From JBGPTK01 sp963797765 (GTDB lineage Bacteria; Acidobacteriota; Terriglobia; Acidiferrales; UBA7541): 64,000 nucleotides of DNA. Below the pieces are notes generated by a model. That model saw only the letters and a list, made by a program, of their open reading frames with translations, ran no database searches and was not told where the DNA came from. The stretch's first letter is position 1; each line of letters starts with the position of its first letter. Shown in pieces: positions 11,351 to 21,415 of this stretch. The stretch covers positions 434,001-498,000 of the forward strand of contig CAWCQU010000003.1 in the NCBI GenBank assembly GCA_963797765.1, in the 5' to 3' direction. The position numbers and the translations under genes were made by a program.

Positions 11351-13696
11351 CTATTTGACGGATTCGTCGAATTCGCGCATCCAGTCTTTTTTCTTTAGGA
11401 CTTCGCGGGCTTTGGAGCCGTCGGGCGGGCCGACTATGCCGTCTTTTTCCATCAGGTCGATCAGTCGGGCGGCGCGGCCGTAGCCGATGCGCAGGCGGCG
11501 CTGCAACGTGGAGGTAGAGGCGCGGCCCATCTCGCAGACTACCCGGACTGCGTCCTGATACATGTCGTCGTCGGCGCCTGTCTCGGCGCCATCCGCGCCG
11601 GCTTCGCCGTCGGCATCCATATCGCTATTGGCGGGATCTTTCGGCGGCTTGAGCATTTCTTCGTTGTAAATGGCTTTCGCTTGAGTGCGCCAGAAATCGC
11701 AGACGGCGGAGATTTCGTCTTCAGTGACGTAGGGGCCGTGGATGCGGTGCAGGCGCGAGGAGCCGGCCGGCAGATACAGCATGTCACCTTTGCCGAGCAG
11801 TGATTCCGAACCATTGGCGTCGAGAATGGTGCGGGAATCGACCTTGCTGGCTACCCGGAAAGAAATGCGAGCGGGGAAATTGGCTTTGATCAGGCCGGTG
11901 ATTACGTCTACGGACGGGCGCTGCGTGGCGAGAATCAAGTGAATGCCCACTGCGCGGGCCATCTGCGCGAGGCGGGTAATCGATTCTTCGACGCCGTTTG
12001 TATCGACCATCATCAGGTCGGCCAATTCGTCGATGATGATGACGATGAAGGGCAGCGGCTTGTGCTCGAGATCTTCCGTGTCGTCGAAGAGCGACATGGA
12101 TTGGCCCTTCTCGAACGTGCGGTTGTACTGCTCGATGTTGCGGACGCCGCGCTGCGCGAGCAGTTTAAGCCGGCGTTCCATTTCGCGCGTGGCGTTGCGC
12201 AGCACATTCGAGGCTACTCGCGCGTCGGTGACCACCGGCGTATACAGGTGCGGAATATCTTCGTAAAGGCCTAGCTCGAGGCGCTTGGGATCGACCATTA
12301 CGATTTTAAGTTCATCGGGCGTCGCTTTATAAAGCAGCGACATAATCATGGAATTGATGAAGACGCTCTTGCCGGTGCCGGTGGCGCCTGCAATCAGCAG
12401 GTGAGGCATGGTGGCCAAGTCGGCGGCGCGGATGCGTCCGGTTAAATCCTTGCCGAGCGAAATCGTCAACTTGGCGGGCGAATGCAGGAATTCTGGCGAT
12501 TCGATTACCTCGCGCAGAGCGATGGTTTCGCGAACTGGATTGGGCACTTCGATGCCGACCGTGGATTTGCCGGGGATGCGTTCGATCAAAATCGATTCGG
12601 CGCGCAGAGCGAGGCAAAGATCTTCGGATAGACCAGTGACGCGGCTGTACTTGATTCCCGCTTCTGGTTTGAATTCGAATGTGGTGACTACCGGGCCCGG
12701 ATTGATCTGCGTTACGTGGCCGCTGACGTCGAATTCCGCGCATTTCGCTTCGATGGCCCGCGCGAAATCCTTCAGGTCGCCTTCATCCATTTTTTGGCCG
12801 CGTTCGGCGGGACGCAACAGGCTGGGGGAGGGAAGTTTGTAGCTGGTCTTGCCTCGGGAAATTTTTGGATCGGGGCCGCCCTTGCGCGGAGATTCCGGTT
12901 TGAGGGGCTCCGGGAATTTGATGACAGGAGGCTCGGAAGAGGATTTGGGTGTCCAACTTTTTTCGTTTTCCGGTTCTTCCTCGTCGTCATCGTCCATCAC
13001 AATTTCGCCGGATTCGATCCTCTGGCGTGCGGCGGGGGGACGTCCGGAAATCTTGGTTTCTTCCACGCGTTTGCGCATGCGCACGGTTTCGCGCTCTTCG
13101 CGCCAGTCCTGGTAGCGCATGTAGAGGCGGTGGAGCATGCCGCCTTCGGCCATGGGACTGCGGAGCCATTTCGCGGTGAGCGCGAACGAGAATCGGGTGG
13201 TTAAGAGCAATCCGACGAACAAGCATGCCAGCGCCACAACGTGCGCGCCTATGGAATTAAATCCGGCGCGCAATCCTTCCGCCAGCACGGTGCCGAGCAG
13301 GCCTCCGGCGGGCAGGGCGCTGCGCACCTCTGGCATGTTCAATAGCGCGAGTTCGGCAGGAACCGCCAGGCTCAAAAGAGCGTAACCGGAAATTTTCGCG
13401 GCGGGCGTCTGGATTGGCTGGCTGCGGAACCAGCGCCAGGCGAGAACCATCAATCCAATGGGCAACAGGAAGGATGCGTACCCGAACACCTGGAAAAGCA
13501 AATCGGCGGTGTGCGCGCCCACGGGACCAATCCAATTCCTGGCGGGCGAAGCGCCGGCGGGCGCGGCGACGTTGAGCGACGCATCCTGCGGCGAATAGGA
13601 AAGCAAACTCAGCGCCAATAAAACGGCGATGGTGATGCCGATAAATCCAATCAATTCATTCAAACGATGATTTTCAGTTGGCGTTAAGATGCGCAC
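11351..13696 (-). CDS. ftsK: DNA translocase FtsK/SpoIIIE
   Basis: Septum-located, ATP-driven DNA pump that clears chromosome ends at division. The GTG start is placed six bases after GAGGAG, giving about 781 residues, typical of short-linker FtsK. Four N-terminal transmembrane helices lie in residues 1-170. A charged, Pro-rich linker of about 150 residues comes next. The motor domain holds Walker A (AGATGTGKSVF), Walker B (PFIVIIIDELADLMM) and the ATQRPSVDVITGLIK segment. The C-terminus is the gamma winged helix that reads KOPS-like sites (GYGRAARLIDLMEKDGIVG). The gene ends just downstream of the family A repeats and follows uppP on the same strand. Confidence 0.96.
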   Translation of the reverse strand: MRILTPTENHRLNELIGFIGITIAVLLALSLLSYSPQDASLNVAAPAGASPARNWIGPVGAHTADLLFQVFGYASFLLPIGLMVLAWRWFRSQPIQTPAAKISGYALLSLAVPAELALLNMPEVRSALPAGGLLGTVLAEGLRAGFNSIGAHVVALACLFVGLLLTTRFSFALTAKWLRSPMAEGGMLHRLYMRYQDWREERETVRMRKRVEETKISGRPPAARQRIESGEIVMDDDDEEEPENEKSWTPKSSSEPPVIKFPEPLKPESPRKGGPDPKISRGKTSYKLPSPSLLRPAERGQKMDEGDLKDFARAIEAKCAEFDVSGHVTQINPGPVVTTFEFKPEAGIKYSRVTGLSEDLCLALRAESILIERIPGKSTVGIEVPNPVRETIALREVIESPEFLHSPAKLTISLGKDLTGRIRAADLATMPHLLIAGATGTGKSVFINSMIMSLLYKATPDELKIVMVDPKRLELGLYEDIPHLYTPVVTDARVASNVLRNATREMERRLKLLAQRGVRNIEQYNRTFEKGQSMSLFDDTEDLEHKPLPFIVIIIDELADLMMVDTNGVEESITRLAQMARAVGIHLILATQRPSVDVITGLIKANFPARISFRVASKVDSRTILDANGSESLLGKGDMLYLPAGSSRLHRIHGPYVTEDEISAVCDFWRTQAKAIYNEEMLKPPKDPANSDMDADGEAGADGAETGADDDMYQDAVRVVCEMGRASTSTLQRRLRIGYGRAARLIDLMEKDGIVGPPDGSKAREVLKKKDWMREFDESVK

Positions 13697-13751
13697 ACAA
13701 ATCTCCTCGGATTTGGGGAAGGCCCGAGTGCCGAGCTGGGAAGCGCGGGCG

Positions 13752-14597
13752 CTAACGCGCGAAACCCAACGGGAGGAACACAAGTAGCAGAATCACTATA
13801 CCCAAGACGATTCGGTAGTAAACAAATATCTTGAAGGTGCGTGTCTGCAAATAACGCAGGAAAGCGGCGATGACGGCGTAACCGACGATCCCCGAGACCG
13901 CAATGCTGATGAAAAGCGTTGAGAGCGGAAGCTCCAAGGTGCCTGCGCGATGCATGTGGATTAGCTTGGGTAGCTCTTTGGCGGCGGCACCGGCAATCAA
14001 GGGCGTGGAGAGCAAGAAAGAGAAACGGGCGGCGGATTCCCGGGTCATCTTGCAGATCAGTCCGGCTGTTATGGTGATTCCGGAACGGGAAACTCCGGGA
14101 AACAGGGCCAGGGCCTGGGCGCAGCCGATGAAGATGGCGTCCAGCCAATTTGCCTGGCCAATATGGCGCTCCAAGCCGGCGATTCGGTCGGCCCACCACA
14201 GGACCAGGGCCACTAAAATGAGCGCCACTGCAATGGGCAGGGGTTTACGAAGCGATCCTTCGATTACATGTTCGAATTTATAGCCGACGATCGCGCCGGG
14301 AATTGTGCCGACAACGAGCAGCCAAAAAAGACGGCGATTGGTCTGAACCTGCTCGGCGGTTGCGGTGCTGGGATAATGCATGCCCAGGCCCGTAAGAGTG
14401 AGCTCGATCCAATCTTTCAGGAAGTAGAGAAGGACAGCCAACAGAGTGCCGGCATGCAAAGCGACATCGAACGCCAGGCCACCGTCATTCCAGCCGAGAA
14501 GCCAGGGAAATAAAACCAGGTGGGCGGTGCTGCTGACGGGAAGAAATTCGGTTACTCCTTGAATCACAGCCATGATGATGGCTTGATAAAGCGGCAT
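13752..14597 (-). CDS. uppP: Undecaprenyl-diphosphatase (bacitracin resistance)
   Basis: Integral membrane phosphatase that recycles undecaprenyl pyrophosphate, the lipid carrier of cell-wall precursors. At about 281 residues and eight hydrophobic helices it matches the family. Diagnostic motifs are QGVTEFLPVSSTAHL near the N-terminus and PGVSRSGITITAGL in the second half, which carry the catalytic Glu, Ser and Arg. The ATG follows AAGGAG by five bases. It shares one base with the stop codon of the upstream acetyltransferase (TGATG), so the two are probably translationally coupled. Bacitracin tolerance is an expected side effect of the enzyme. Confidence 0.96.
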   Translation of the reverse strand: MPLYQAIIMAVIQGVTEFLPVSSTAHLVLFPWLLGWNDGGLAFDVALHAGTLLAVLLYFLKDWIELTLTGLGMHYPSTATAEQVQTNRRLFWLLVVGTIPGAIVGYKFEHVIEGSLRKPLPIAVALILVALVLWWADRIAGLERHIGQANWLDAIFIGCAQALALFPGVSRSGITITAGLICKMTRESAARFSFLLSTPLIAGAAAKELPKLIHMHRAGTLELPLSTLFISIAVSGIVGYAVIAAFLRYLQTRTFKIFVYYRIVLGIVILLLVFLPLGFAR

Positions 14598-15160
14598 CAC
14601 TTCTCCTTGTTTGCGTTTGTGCGGAGCGATTTCACCATCGAGAAGGCGTCCATCCCGCCGGGATAATAGTGTTCGTAGACCCCACGGGTACGATAGCCGT
14701 GCTTTTGCCAGAAGGCAATCGCAGCGTCATTGTCGCGTGCCGTTTCAAGCTCTACCTGTCTCGCGCCCCGCGCGGCCAGGCGCTCCTCGGCGGCTCGGAT
14801 CAGCAGCGAGCCGATGCCGGAGCGGCGGTGGGATTCGAGAACGTCGATGGTGATGATGTGGCCGGTCGGAGGGTGGCCGGGGCGGGTTTCCGCTTCGGCG
14901 ATGATGAAGCCTGCTATTTGATTTTCCGCTTCAGCAATCACGCAATCGGCGCCAGGATCGCCGAGGAAGGCGCGCAGCTCACGGCGCGAATAGGCAATTC
15001 GGGGCGGGTAACAAGCTTTGTCAATTTGGAAAAGTGTTTCGAAGTCATCGGGACGGTAGGGGCACAGATTAATCGGCACATTTGGGTTGTCGCACGGCTG
15101 GGGAAGTTTGGCAAGATACTCTTGCTCGTCCTGGCGCTCGACGGGTTCCGCTTCGAACAA
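14597..15160 (-). CDS. GNAT-family N-acetyltransferase (RimI-like)
   Basis: A single GNAT fold with the acetyl-CoA loop SHRRSGIGSLLIRAAEERL, the following strand VELETARDNDAAIAFWQKHGY and the YYPGGMDAFSM end. This pattern is typical of RimI-like protein N-alpha-acetyltransferases, but the substrate cannot be assigned. The first 30 residues are not part of the fold, so a start near NVPINLCPYRP is possible. The gene overlaps uppP by one base and probably forms an operon with it. Confidence 0.8.
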   Translation of the reverse strand: MFEAEPVERQDEQEYLAKLPQPCDNPNVPINLCPYRPDDFETLFQIDKACYPPRIAYSRRELRAFLGDPGADCVIAEAENQIAGFIIAEAETRPGHPPTGHIITIDVLESHRRSGIGSLLIRAAEERLAARGARQVELETARDNDAAIAFWQKHGYRTRGVYEHYYPGGMDAFSMVKSLRTNANKEK

Positions 15161-15378
15161 TCGCGTTGGGTCAAACCTCCACGCAATGGTGCGCAGATTT
15201 TAGTTCTGTATTAATACAACCTATTGATGGACCGTGTAATCATACTTGACATGTGAGTTACAACAAAAGTAAACACATGTCCACTAGTTGCCTGGCTACC
15301 CCTTTGAATTCGGTCCTGGGCGCTTAGGGCTAACCATGGCGTGTATTGCGTTTTGCAAGATCGAAAAGGAGAACAACA

Positions 15379-16098
15379 GTGCTCGATCGATGCATACATC
15401 GTCACGGTTGGCTTATCGGCGCGTCGGCCTTCCTTCTATGCCTGGGGACTCTATCGGCAGCTTCGCCCGAATGCAGGGCGCAGAGTTCCGGCAAATCTCG
15501 CTTTCAATTCTTCGCTTCAGGTGGGAGTTCGTCGATCACGGATAAATCGAATGAATTCGACGTGACAGAGGGTATCGGAGACCAATTCGTAGAGAGCGAC
15601 ATCTTTACAAAAACACATGTTCATCCCAGCGGACGATTGCTTGTGGGCTTTCGGTATTTTCTGGGGCCTAGCGATGCAATTGAGGTGAGCTATTCCTATG
15701 CTCCCACGAATATCAGCATAACTCAGGCCGTTACGCTGACATCCAATTCGGGCTCGGCAATGTTTCTCGTCCTCATCCCAACTGCGGTCCGCTCGCACTT
15801 ATACTCCTTCAATTACGTCCGAAGATTTCGCCCAAAGGCCCGATGGCAGCCGTACCTCACGGCCGGAATCGGTGGTGTTCACTGGCAAGCGGTTCAGAAC
15901 GCACAGTTCGCGCCAGGTTTTGGAAACGGCTTCGCAGGCAATTTGGGAGCAGGGGTGAACTGGAATATTTCCCCACATTGGGGACTGCAGGCTGAATATC
16001 GGGACTATCTAGTTGAGCATCCGCGGTTTGTGGTGTCGTCTCCGAGCGGGATGAGCCACGATCAGGCGCCGACGCTGGGCGTGGTGTACCAATTCTGA
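15379..16098 (+). CDS. Outer-membrane beta-barrel protein
   Basis: A secreted barrel of about 239 residues. A GTG start lies eight bases after AAGGAG and gives a clean signal peptide (WLIGASAFLLCLGTLSAASP). The mature part alternates hydrophobic strands with Gly/Ser turns (LLVGFRYFLGPSDAIEVSYSY, WQPYLTAGIGGVHWQ, GNLGAGVNWNISPHWGLQAEYRDYL). It ends in Val-Tyr-Gln-Phe, the usual aromatic C-terminus recognised by the Bam complex. This is the OmpA/OmpW-like small-barrel group; the cargo is unknown. A TTGACA-like element at 15246 could belong to its promoter, but the -10 is weak. Confidence 0.75.
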   Translation: MLDRCIHRHGWLIGASAFLLCLGTLSAASPECRAQSSGKSRFQFFASGGSSSITDKSNEFDVTEGIGDQFVESDIFTKTHVHPSGRLLVGFRYFLGPSDAIEVSYSYAPTNISITQAVTLTSNSGSAMFLVLIPTAVRSHLYSFNYVRRFRPKARWQPYLTAGIGGVHWQAVQNAQFAPGFGNGFAGNLGAGVNWNISPHWGLQAEYRDYLVEHPRFVVSSPSGMSHDQAPTLGVVYQF

Positions 16099-16119
16099 GC
16101 AGTTGGTAACTTCATGTAC

Positions 16120-16146
16120 ACCGGGCGCAGCAAGCAGCGCCCCTAC
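16120..16146. repeat. Palindromic repeat, family B (GGGCGC...GCGCCC)
   Basis: The hairpin GGGCGC-loop-GCGCCC is followed by CTAC. A near-identical copy is at 23192-23217. It lies just downstream of the barrel gene. The rest of the 16099-16382 spacer shows nothing recognisable. Confidence 0.6.
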
Positions 16147-16382
16147 GAAAAGCCTAAACTTTCGATTTTGAGGATCCAGTCCATTTTTCGGCGCGGTTGG
16201 CTTGAACTTTGAGTTGAAGGTGCAGGATTCCATAGGAAGCCGATTGACGAGATTGACGAGAATGCACGAGAAACACCGTGCCTGAAAAGCCCCGATTGAA
16301 AGATTGCGGGGTCTGGTGATATTCATCGTATCTTGAGACAAGTCAAGCCCGAGTTCGTCTAAGCAAAACAGGGGTGGATTGA

Positions 16383-17280
16383 GTGTTGTCGCGGCAGCCC
16401 GAAAGCCGAAATGTGCCAGCAAATCGTGATCGCAAAGGCGAGAAACCATCTGTCGAAATCTGGCGGCCCAGGGAGTTCGAATCAATCGAACTGCACCGCG
16501 GTTCGAAGATTACGCAGGAGTATCCCCGCCACTGGCACGACGAGATATACCTGTGTGCGATTCTGGAGGGAGACGCTTATCTGGATTGCCCAGGCACGTC
16601 CATTATGCACTCCTCGCGGAACGTTGGCAATGGTTCCATCGGGAGAAGTTCACGCAAATCGAAAGTTCGAATGCACGTTTCGATGCATCTTCATGGAATT
16701 CAAACCACTGCAACTTGCAGCAGAACAATTCCTCGAGAAAAGTATTCCGGGACTTAATTTTCGCACGACGCTGATCAACGACGGGCGAACACTGGCAAGC
16801 TTCTTGCGATTGCACCGGTCTCTCGAAAAGCGCAGCACCAGGCTGGGGCGGGACCACGCTCTGATGGTTTTTTTGCACCGGCTGCTGGCCCGGCACAGCA
16901 CTGCCTGCATTCCACTGCCGCAAGAAGGCAATGAAGATTCGGCGGTGCTGCGATCCAAGAAATTCCTGGACGACCATTATGCCGACCGGGTCACGCTTCA
17001 CGAACTTGCCCGGCTGACAGGATTAAGCCCTTATCATTTGAACCGCTCGTTTTGCCGCAAGATTGGAATACCTCCCCATGCCTACCAGTTGCAGATGCGC
17101 ATCGCGCGGGCAAAATCAGAGCTGCGAAGGGGAACATCCATTGCCCGGGTAGCGTTGACGACGGGATTCGCCGACCAGAGCCACTTCACACGTGTCTTCA
17201 AACGCCTTGAAGGAGACACGCCCGCGCAATTTTGTTGGCACAGCAAGAACGTACAAGACACCCCGGAGCTCTCCCGCTAG
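16383..17280 (+). CDS. AraC-family transcriptional regulator (frameshifted as sequenced)
   Basis: DNA-binding regulator with an N-terminal cupin sensor domain (PRHWHDEIYLCAILEGDAYL, then TPRGTLAMVPSGEVHANR) and a C-terminal pair of helix-turn-helix motifs (VTLHELARLTGLSPYHLNR and ARVALTTGFADQSHFTRVFK). The two halves are in different frames. An extra base at about 16600-16605, inside the cupin, explains the break. It lies upstream of and in line with the metallo-beta-lactamase-fold and alpha/beta hydrolase genes, which it may regulate (inference). The inducer is unknown. Unlike the housekeeping genes, a dispensable regulator such as this could be a true pseudogene. Confidence 0.8.
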
Positions 17281-17386
17281 CATTCCTAAGCGATTTCGAG
17301 AAGCTCTTGCAGAACAGCCCCCCGCGTCTGGGCTGCCTGGACCGGGTGGATTGTGATTGAAGTCAAGAGAACGGAGAAGCTCGATC

Positions 17387-18532
17387 ATGAGCAGAATCGG
17401 ACACAATCAAGGGTTGTGGAAGCGAATGATATTGAGCGGTATCTGCCTCTTGCTGGTTCTCGCTCAGGTTAGCCTCGCCGGCGGGGGATCCTATGTCACC
17501 ACCGAGCGGAGCGTCACAAAGATTGCGGATGGAGTCTACGCAATCATTCACAAGGACGCGATTTTTGAAGGATGGCCACAGGGGAACACCACCGTAATTA
17601 TTGGTGAACGCGGTGTGCTGGTTGTGGATGCGTGTTTTCTGACAGGAAGCGCAAAGGAGGACATTGCCGAGATTCGCCGGCTCACACCCAAGCCGGTATT
17701 GTATTTGCTTAACACGCACTTTCACATCGACCACACTGCAGGCAACAGCGCTTACCGGGAGGCGTTTCCCGAGCTCGAGATCATTGCTCAGAGCGAGACT
17801 CTCAAATTGATGGACGCCAGAAATCCGCTTTTTGGCGCCGACTTCGCTTCTCCGAAGGGCAGGCCTTCGTCGTTTATTCTGCCGACCATGAAGAAAGAGC
17901 TCGAAAGCGGAAAGGATGACGATGGGCAGCCACTCTCCGCGGAAGAGAAGGCCCAGCTTCCGATCCGGATCGCGCAGGAAGAGAATGCAATCGCTGACTA
18001 CCGCACATTCAAATACCAAGCTCCTACTCTCTTGTTCGACCACGAATTGACGCTGGATCTCGGGAACCGCGAAGTGCAATTGAAGCATTGGGGACGGGGA
18101 CACACGCCTGGAGACGTGTTCGTCTATCTGCCTCGCGAGAAGGTCCTGGTTACCGGCGATCTTTTGACTTACCCCGTCCCCTATATGCGTATGACCTACC
18201 CGCACGAATGGGTAGAGGTGCTGCGGGCGATGAGCAGGCTGGAAGCCGGCGTCATTGTGCCAGGACACGGGAGCATTCTCAGGGACAAGACCCACTTGAA
18301 TGACGTGATCGCATTTTTGGATTCAGTGATCAAGCAGGTTCACGAACAGGCCCCCAAAGCCACTAAAGTCGAAGATCTGCATGTTGATATCGAATTTTAT
18401 CGGAAAAAGATGGCAGGCGATGATCCCGTGGATAACGCGTTCTGGGAACGAATTGTGAACCCTGGGATGATCGATGGAGTTAATCAAGGCGTGGTCGGGC
18501 GGGCTTTTGCCGAAGAGATCGGAAAATTGTGA
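17387..18532 (+). CDS. Secreted metallo-beta-lactamase-fold hydrolase
   Basis: A 381-residue zinc hydrolase with an N-terminal signal peptide (ILSGICLLLVLAQVSLAG). The metal motif THFHIDHTAGN (HxHxDH at residues 111-116) is followed by GRGHTPGD, the bridging Asp in VLVTGDLLTYP and the last His in VIVPGHGS. All MBL ligands are therefore present. An insertion of about 70 residues rich in Lys and Glu separates the first motifs from the second half. Cyclase/SoxH-like MBL proteins look similar; the substrate is unknown and beta-lactamase activity is not implied. It lies between the AraC regulator and an alpha/beta hydrolase on the same strand. The second possible ATG (MSRIGHNQ) was chosen because GGAG lies ahead of it. 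Confidence 0.85.
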   Translation: MSRIGHNQGLWKRMILSGICLLLVLAQVSLAGGGSYVTTERSVTKIADGVYAIIHKDAIFEGWPQGNTTVIIGERGVLVVDACFLTGSAKEDIAEIRRLTPKPVLYLLNTHFHIDHTAGNSAYREAFPELEIIAQSETLKLMDARNPLFGADFASPKGRPSSFILPTMKKELESGKDDDGQPLSAEEKAQLPIRIAQEENAIADYRTFKYQAPTLLFDHELTLDLGNREVQLKHWGRGHTPGDVFVYLPREKVLVTGDLLTYPVPYMRMTYPHEWVEVLRAMSRLEAGVIVPGHGSILRDKTHLNDVIAFLDSVIKQVHEQAPKATKVEDLHVDIEFYRKKMAGDDPVDNAFWERIVNPGMIDGVNQGVVGRAFAEEIGKL

Positions 18533-18631
18533 AGGCGGGTTTAAGAGATATATCGGCGCATCATTTCGTCTTGCCGGTGTTTATTTCTCCAATCGGAAGG
18601 TAGAACCTGTGCCATAAGGAGTTCTCACTAA

Positions 18632-19486
18632 ATGCGAATGCCACTTACGCTGTTACTTATCTTGGCTCTCTCGATCACTGGATCGCTCGCACAGGCACCG
18701 GAACCGAAAGTCCCCTACGGGACCAACGATGCAGCTGGACACTACGTCCAAACACCGGACGCAAAGATTTACTACGAGCGCTACGGCGAGGGCGGCCAGC
18801 CAATCGTGTTTCTGCATGGCGGTGTGTATGGATACATCGACGAATTTGCGGAGGTGATCCGCCAGGTGAGCAAGCAGCGCACGGTGATCGCGATTGCCAC
18901 GCGCGGGTATGGCCGGTCCGAGCGGGGCACGCGGCCGCTTACCCATCGCCAATTCGCGGAAGACGCAGCGCTGGTGATTCAGCAGATATTCAAGCCGGGT
19001 GAAAAGGTTGACGTGATGGGGTTCAGCGAGGGCGCTATCACCAGCTACATTCTTACTTCGTCGCATCCGGAACTGGTAAGACGGCTGGTGGCCATCGGCG
19101 GCCCGCTGGGGGCGTACGGAGCGCCCATCGACAACCTGGAAAGTGAGCAGCAGATGACTCCAGAACTTATGACGCAGCAGGTGCCGGACCTGGTGGCCCG
19201 GCGCAAAAAACAGATGACTCACCCCGAGCAATGGGAGCAACTGATCCGCGACCTGAACGCGATGTATCACCAGATGGTTTACGTGAAGCAAGAAGAGATT
19301 CGGAAGATCCAATCGCCGACGCTGGTCATGGCGGGGGATAAGGACGGAACTCGCCTGGACCATTTCGTGGAGATCTATCACCTTTTGCCAAACGCGCAAC
19401 TGGCGATCATCCCCGGGTGCGGCCACGTGATCTTCCGGTGCAAACCGGACCTCTCGATCAAAATCATGTCCGATTTTCTGCAGTGA
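18632..19486 (+). CDS. Secreted alpha/beta-fold hydrolase
   Basis: A 284-residue hydrolase with a cleavable signal peptide (MRMPLTLLLILALSITGSLA). The oxyanion segment is FLHGG near residue 60 and the nucleophile elbow is GFSEG, with Ser at about 132. The acid is in MAGDKDGTRLDH and the catalytic His in IIPGCGHVIF. The triad is therefore complete. Esterase, haloperoxidase-like or lactonase activity is possible, but the substrate is not evident. It is co-directional with the MBL hydrolase upstream, about 100 bases away. Confidence 0.85.
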   Translation: MRMPLTLLLILALSITGSLAQAPEPKVPYGTNDAAGHYVQTPDAKIYYERYGEGGQPIVFLHGGVYGYIDEFAEVIRQVSKQRTVIAIATRGYGRSERGTRPLTHRQFAEDAALVIQQIFKPGEKVDVMGFSEGAITSYILTSSHPELVRRLVAIGGPLGAYGAPIDNLESEQQMTPELMTQQVPDLVARRKKQMTHPEQWEQLIRDLNAMYHQMVYVKQEEIRKIQSPTLVMAGDKDGTRLDHFVEIYHLLPNAQLAIIPGCGHVIFRCKPDLSIKIMSDFLQ

Positions 19487-19575
19487 GTTCGCGAAGAAAC
19501 GGACTGCGACAACTCACGAGGAATTCCCGCGAAGGATGAAATTGAAGAAGATCTTAATTGCGTGCCCGCAGGCCG

Positions 19576-21253
19576 TTACACTTCCAGAATAACGGGGAGA
19601 ATCAGCGGGCGCTTGGACGTTTGTTTATTGAGGAAGCGCTTCAGGTCTACCCGGATTTTCTCCTTGATTACGCTCCAATCGGCTTTTTCTTCGGAGTTTG
19701 AGGATTCGATGGTGCGCAAAATCACTTCGCGGGCTTTGCCTAGAATGTCCTGACCGTCGTCGGATGGCAGGAATCCGCGCGTGACGATTTCGGGTTGCGT
19801 TTCGATGCGGCCGCTGTGCTTGTTGATGGCAATGATGGGGACTACGACGCCGTCTTCAGAAAGATGGCGGCGGTCGCGAATCACCACTTCTTCGATTTCC
19901 TCGAGCGAGCCGGAATCCACCAGCACGCGGCCGGCGGCTACCGGTTCGCGCTTGAATGCGCCTTCGGAATTGAATTCCACTGGCTGGCCGCTTTCCAGTA
20001 TTAGAATTTCACCGGAGACGGTTCCTACCGAGTGAGCCAGCGCGGCGTGGCGGAACAACTGGCGGTATTCACCATGCAGCGGAATGAAATATTTTGGACG
20101 GACCAGGTTGAGCAGGATCTTCATTTCTTCCTGGCTGGCGTGGCCGGAGACGTGGATCGGCGCGCCACGGGATTCTTCGTAATAAACCAGAACGCGCCGG
20201 CGGAACAGATGATCGATCATGCGGAAAATTGCCTTTTCGTTTCCGGGAATGATGCGGGCGGAGAGAATCACCGTGTCGTTTTCGTGGATTTCGAGCAGGC
20301 GATGATTATCCACGGCGATACGCGAAAGGGAAGACATCGGCTCAGCCTGGCTGCCGCTGGCGAGAACCACCAATTTGCGCGAATCGAAGGAGCGAAGATC
20401 CTGCGGACGCACCACGGCGCCGTCCGGAATGCGCAATCGGCCCAGGCCGTGCGCGATTTCCACGTTGTCCACCATGCTGCGGCCGACGAAGCCAACCTTT
20501 CCGGCCGGTGGCCACGGCGATGTCCACCACTTGCTGGATGCGGTGAATCGAAGAAGCGAAACAGGAGACCACCACTTTTTGCGGCGCGGCGCGGCACAAT
20601 TCTTCCAGGCGCTGCCATACGGCGCGCTCGGAAGCGGTGAAGCCGGGACGTTCGACGTTGGTGCTGTCGCTGAAAAGAGCCAGCACTCCTTCCTGGCCGT
20701 AGCGCGCGAAGGCATGCAGATCGAAGGGAAGATTATCGATCGGCGTGGGATCCATTTTGAAATCGCCGGTGTGGATGATCACGCCGAGCGGAGTGCGGAT
20801 GGCCAGCGCGACGCAATCGATGGTGCTGTGGGTGACGTGGACGAATTCGATTTTGTAGGGACCGATCTCGATGGTTTCGCCGGCGCTGATTTCGTGCAGC
20901 TCGGCGTCATCGAGCAGGCCGTGTTCTTCGAGTTTCTTGCGAACCAGAGCCAGAGTGAATTTTGTGCCGTAGATGGGGACGTTGAGGTCGCCAAGAATAT
21001 ACGGAATGGCGCCGATGTGGTCCTCGTGGCAGTGAGTGAGGACAATGGCGCGAACGGCGGCGCGGTTTTGCTTTAGATAGGTGATGTCCGGGATGACGAT
21101 GTCGACGCCAAGGAGTTCCACCTCGGGAAACATCAAGCCGGCGTCGATGACGAGGATGTCGTCACCGTAGCGCAGCACCATCATGTTCATGCCGAATTCG
21201 CCGAGACCGCCGAGAGGAATTGCCAGAAGAGATTTATTCAAGTGGTTGGTCAT
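19576..21253 (-). CDS. rnj: Ribonuclease J (frameshifted as sequenced)
   Basis: Metallo-beta-lactamase/beta-CASP ribonuclease acting in mRNA decay and rRNA maturation. The N-terminal half shows PLGGLGEFGMNMMVLRYGD, the metal motif THCHEDHIGAIP and HTGDFKMDPTPID. The C-terminal half shows GRSMVDNVEIAHGLG, HVSGHASQEEMKILLNLVRP and FIPLHGEYRQL, followed by the dimerisation domain. One extra base in a run at 20498-20500 puts the halves in different frames; removing it restores GRKVGFVGRSM. A full-length enzyme of about 558 residues results. The start at MTNHLNKS has no strong ribosome-binding site. This is a core RNA-turnover enzyme in bacteria without RNase E, so a real loss is unlikely. Confidence 0.93.
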
Positions 21254-21357
21254 CCTGTAAAACAGAGGATTATCGTACCACAAGGGCCAAGAGGAATTGC
21301 TATGCAGCGCATCTTGGCGCTGAAGGACTTCAATTCGCGGGAAGTCAAAAGCAAAAC

Positions 21358-21392
21358 ATTACCGCAGAGGGCGCAGAGAAAACGCAGAGGGC
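21358..21392 (+). repeat. Dispersed repeat, family A
   Basis: A copy with core TTACCGCAGAGGGCGCAGAG, lying between the start of ribonuclease J and the end of the GlsB-like gene. Confidence 0.7.
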
Positions 21393-21415
21393 GGCGGATG
21401 AATGGAAAGGGAAAA

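Noticed and set aside
15246..15274. TTGACA-like promoter before the beta-barrel gene
   Set aside because: The -35 is good but the -10 at 16-18 bases matches poorly, so it was not listed as a promoter.
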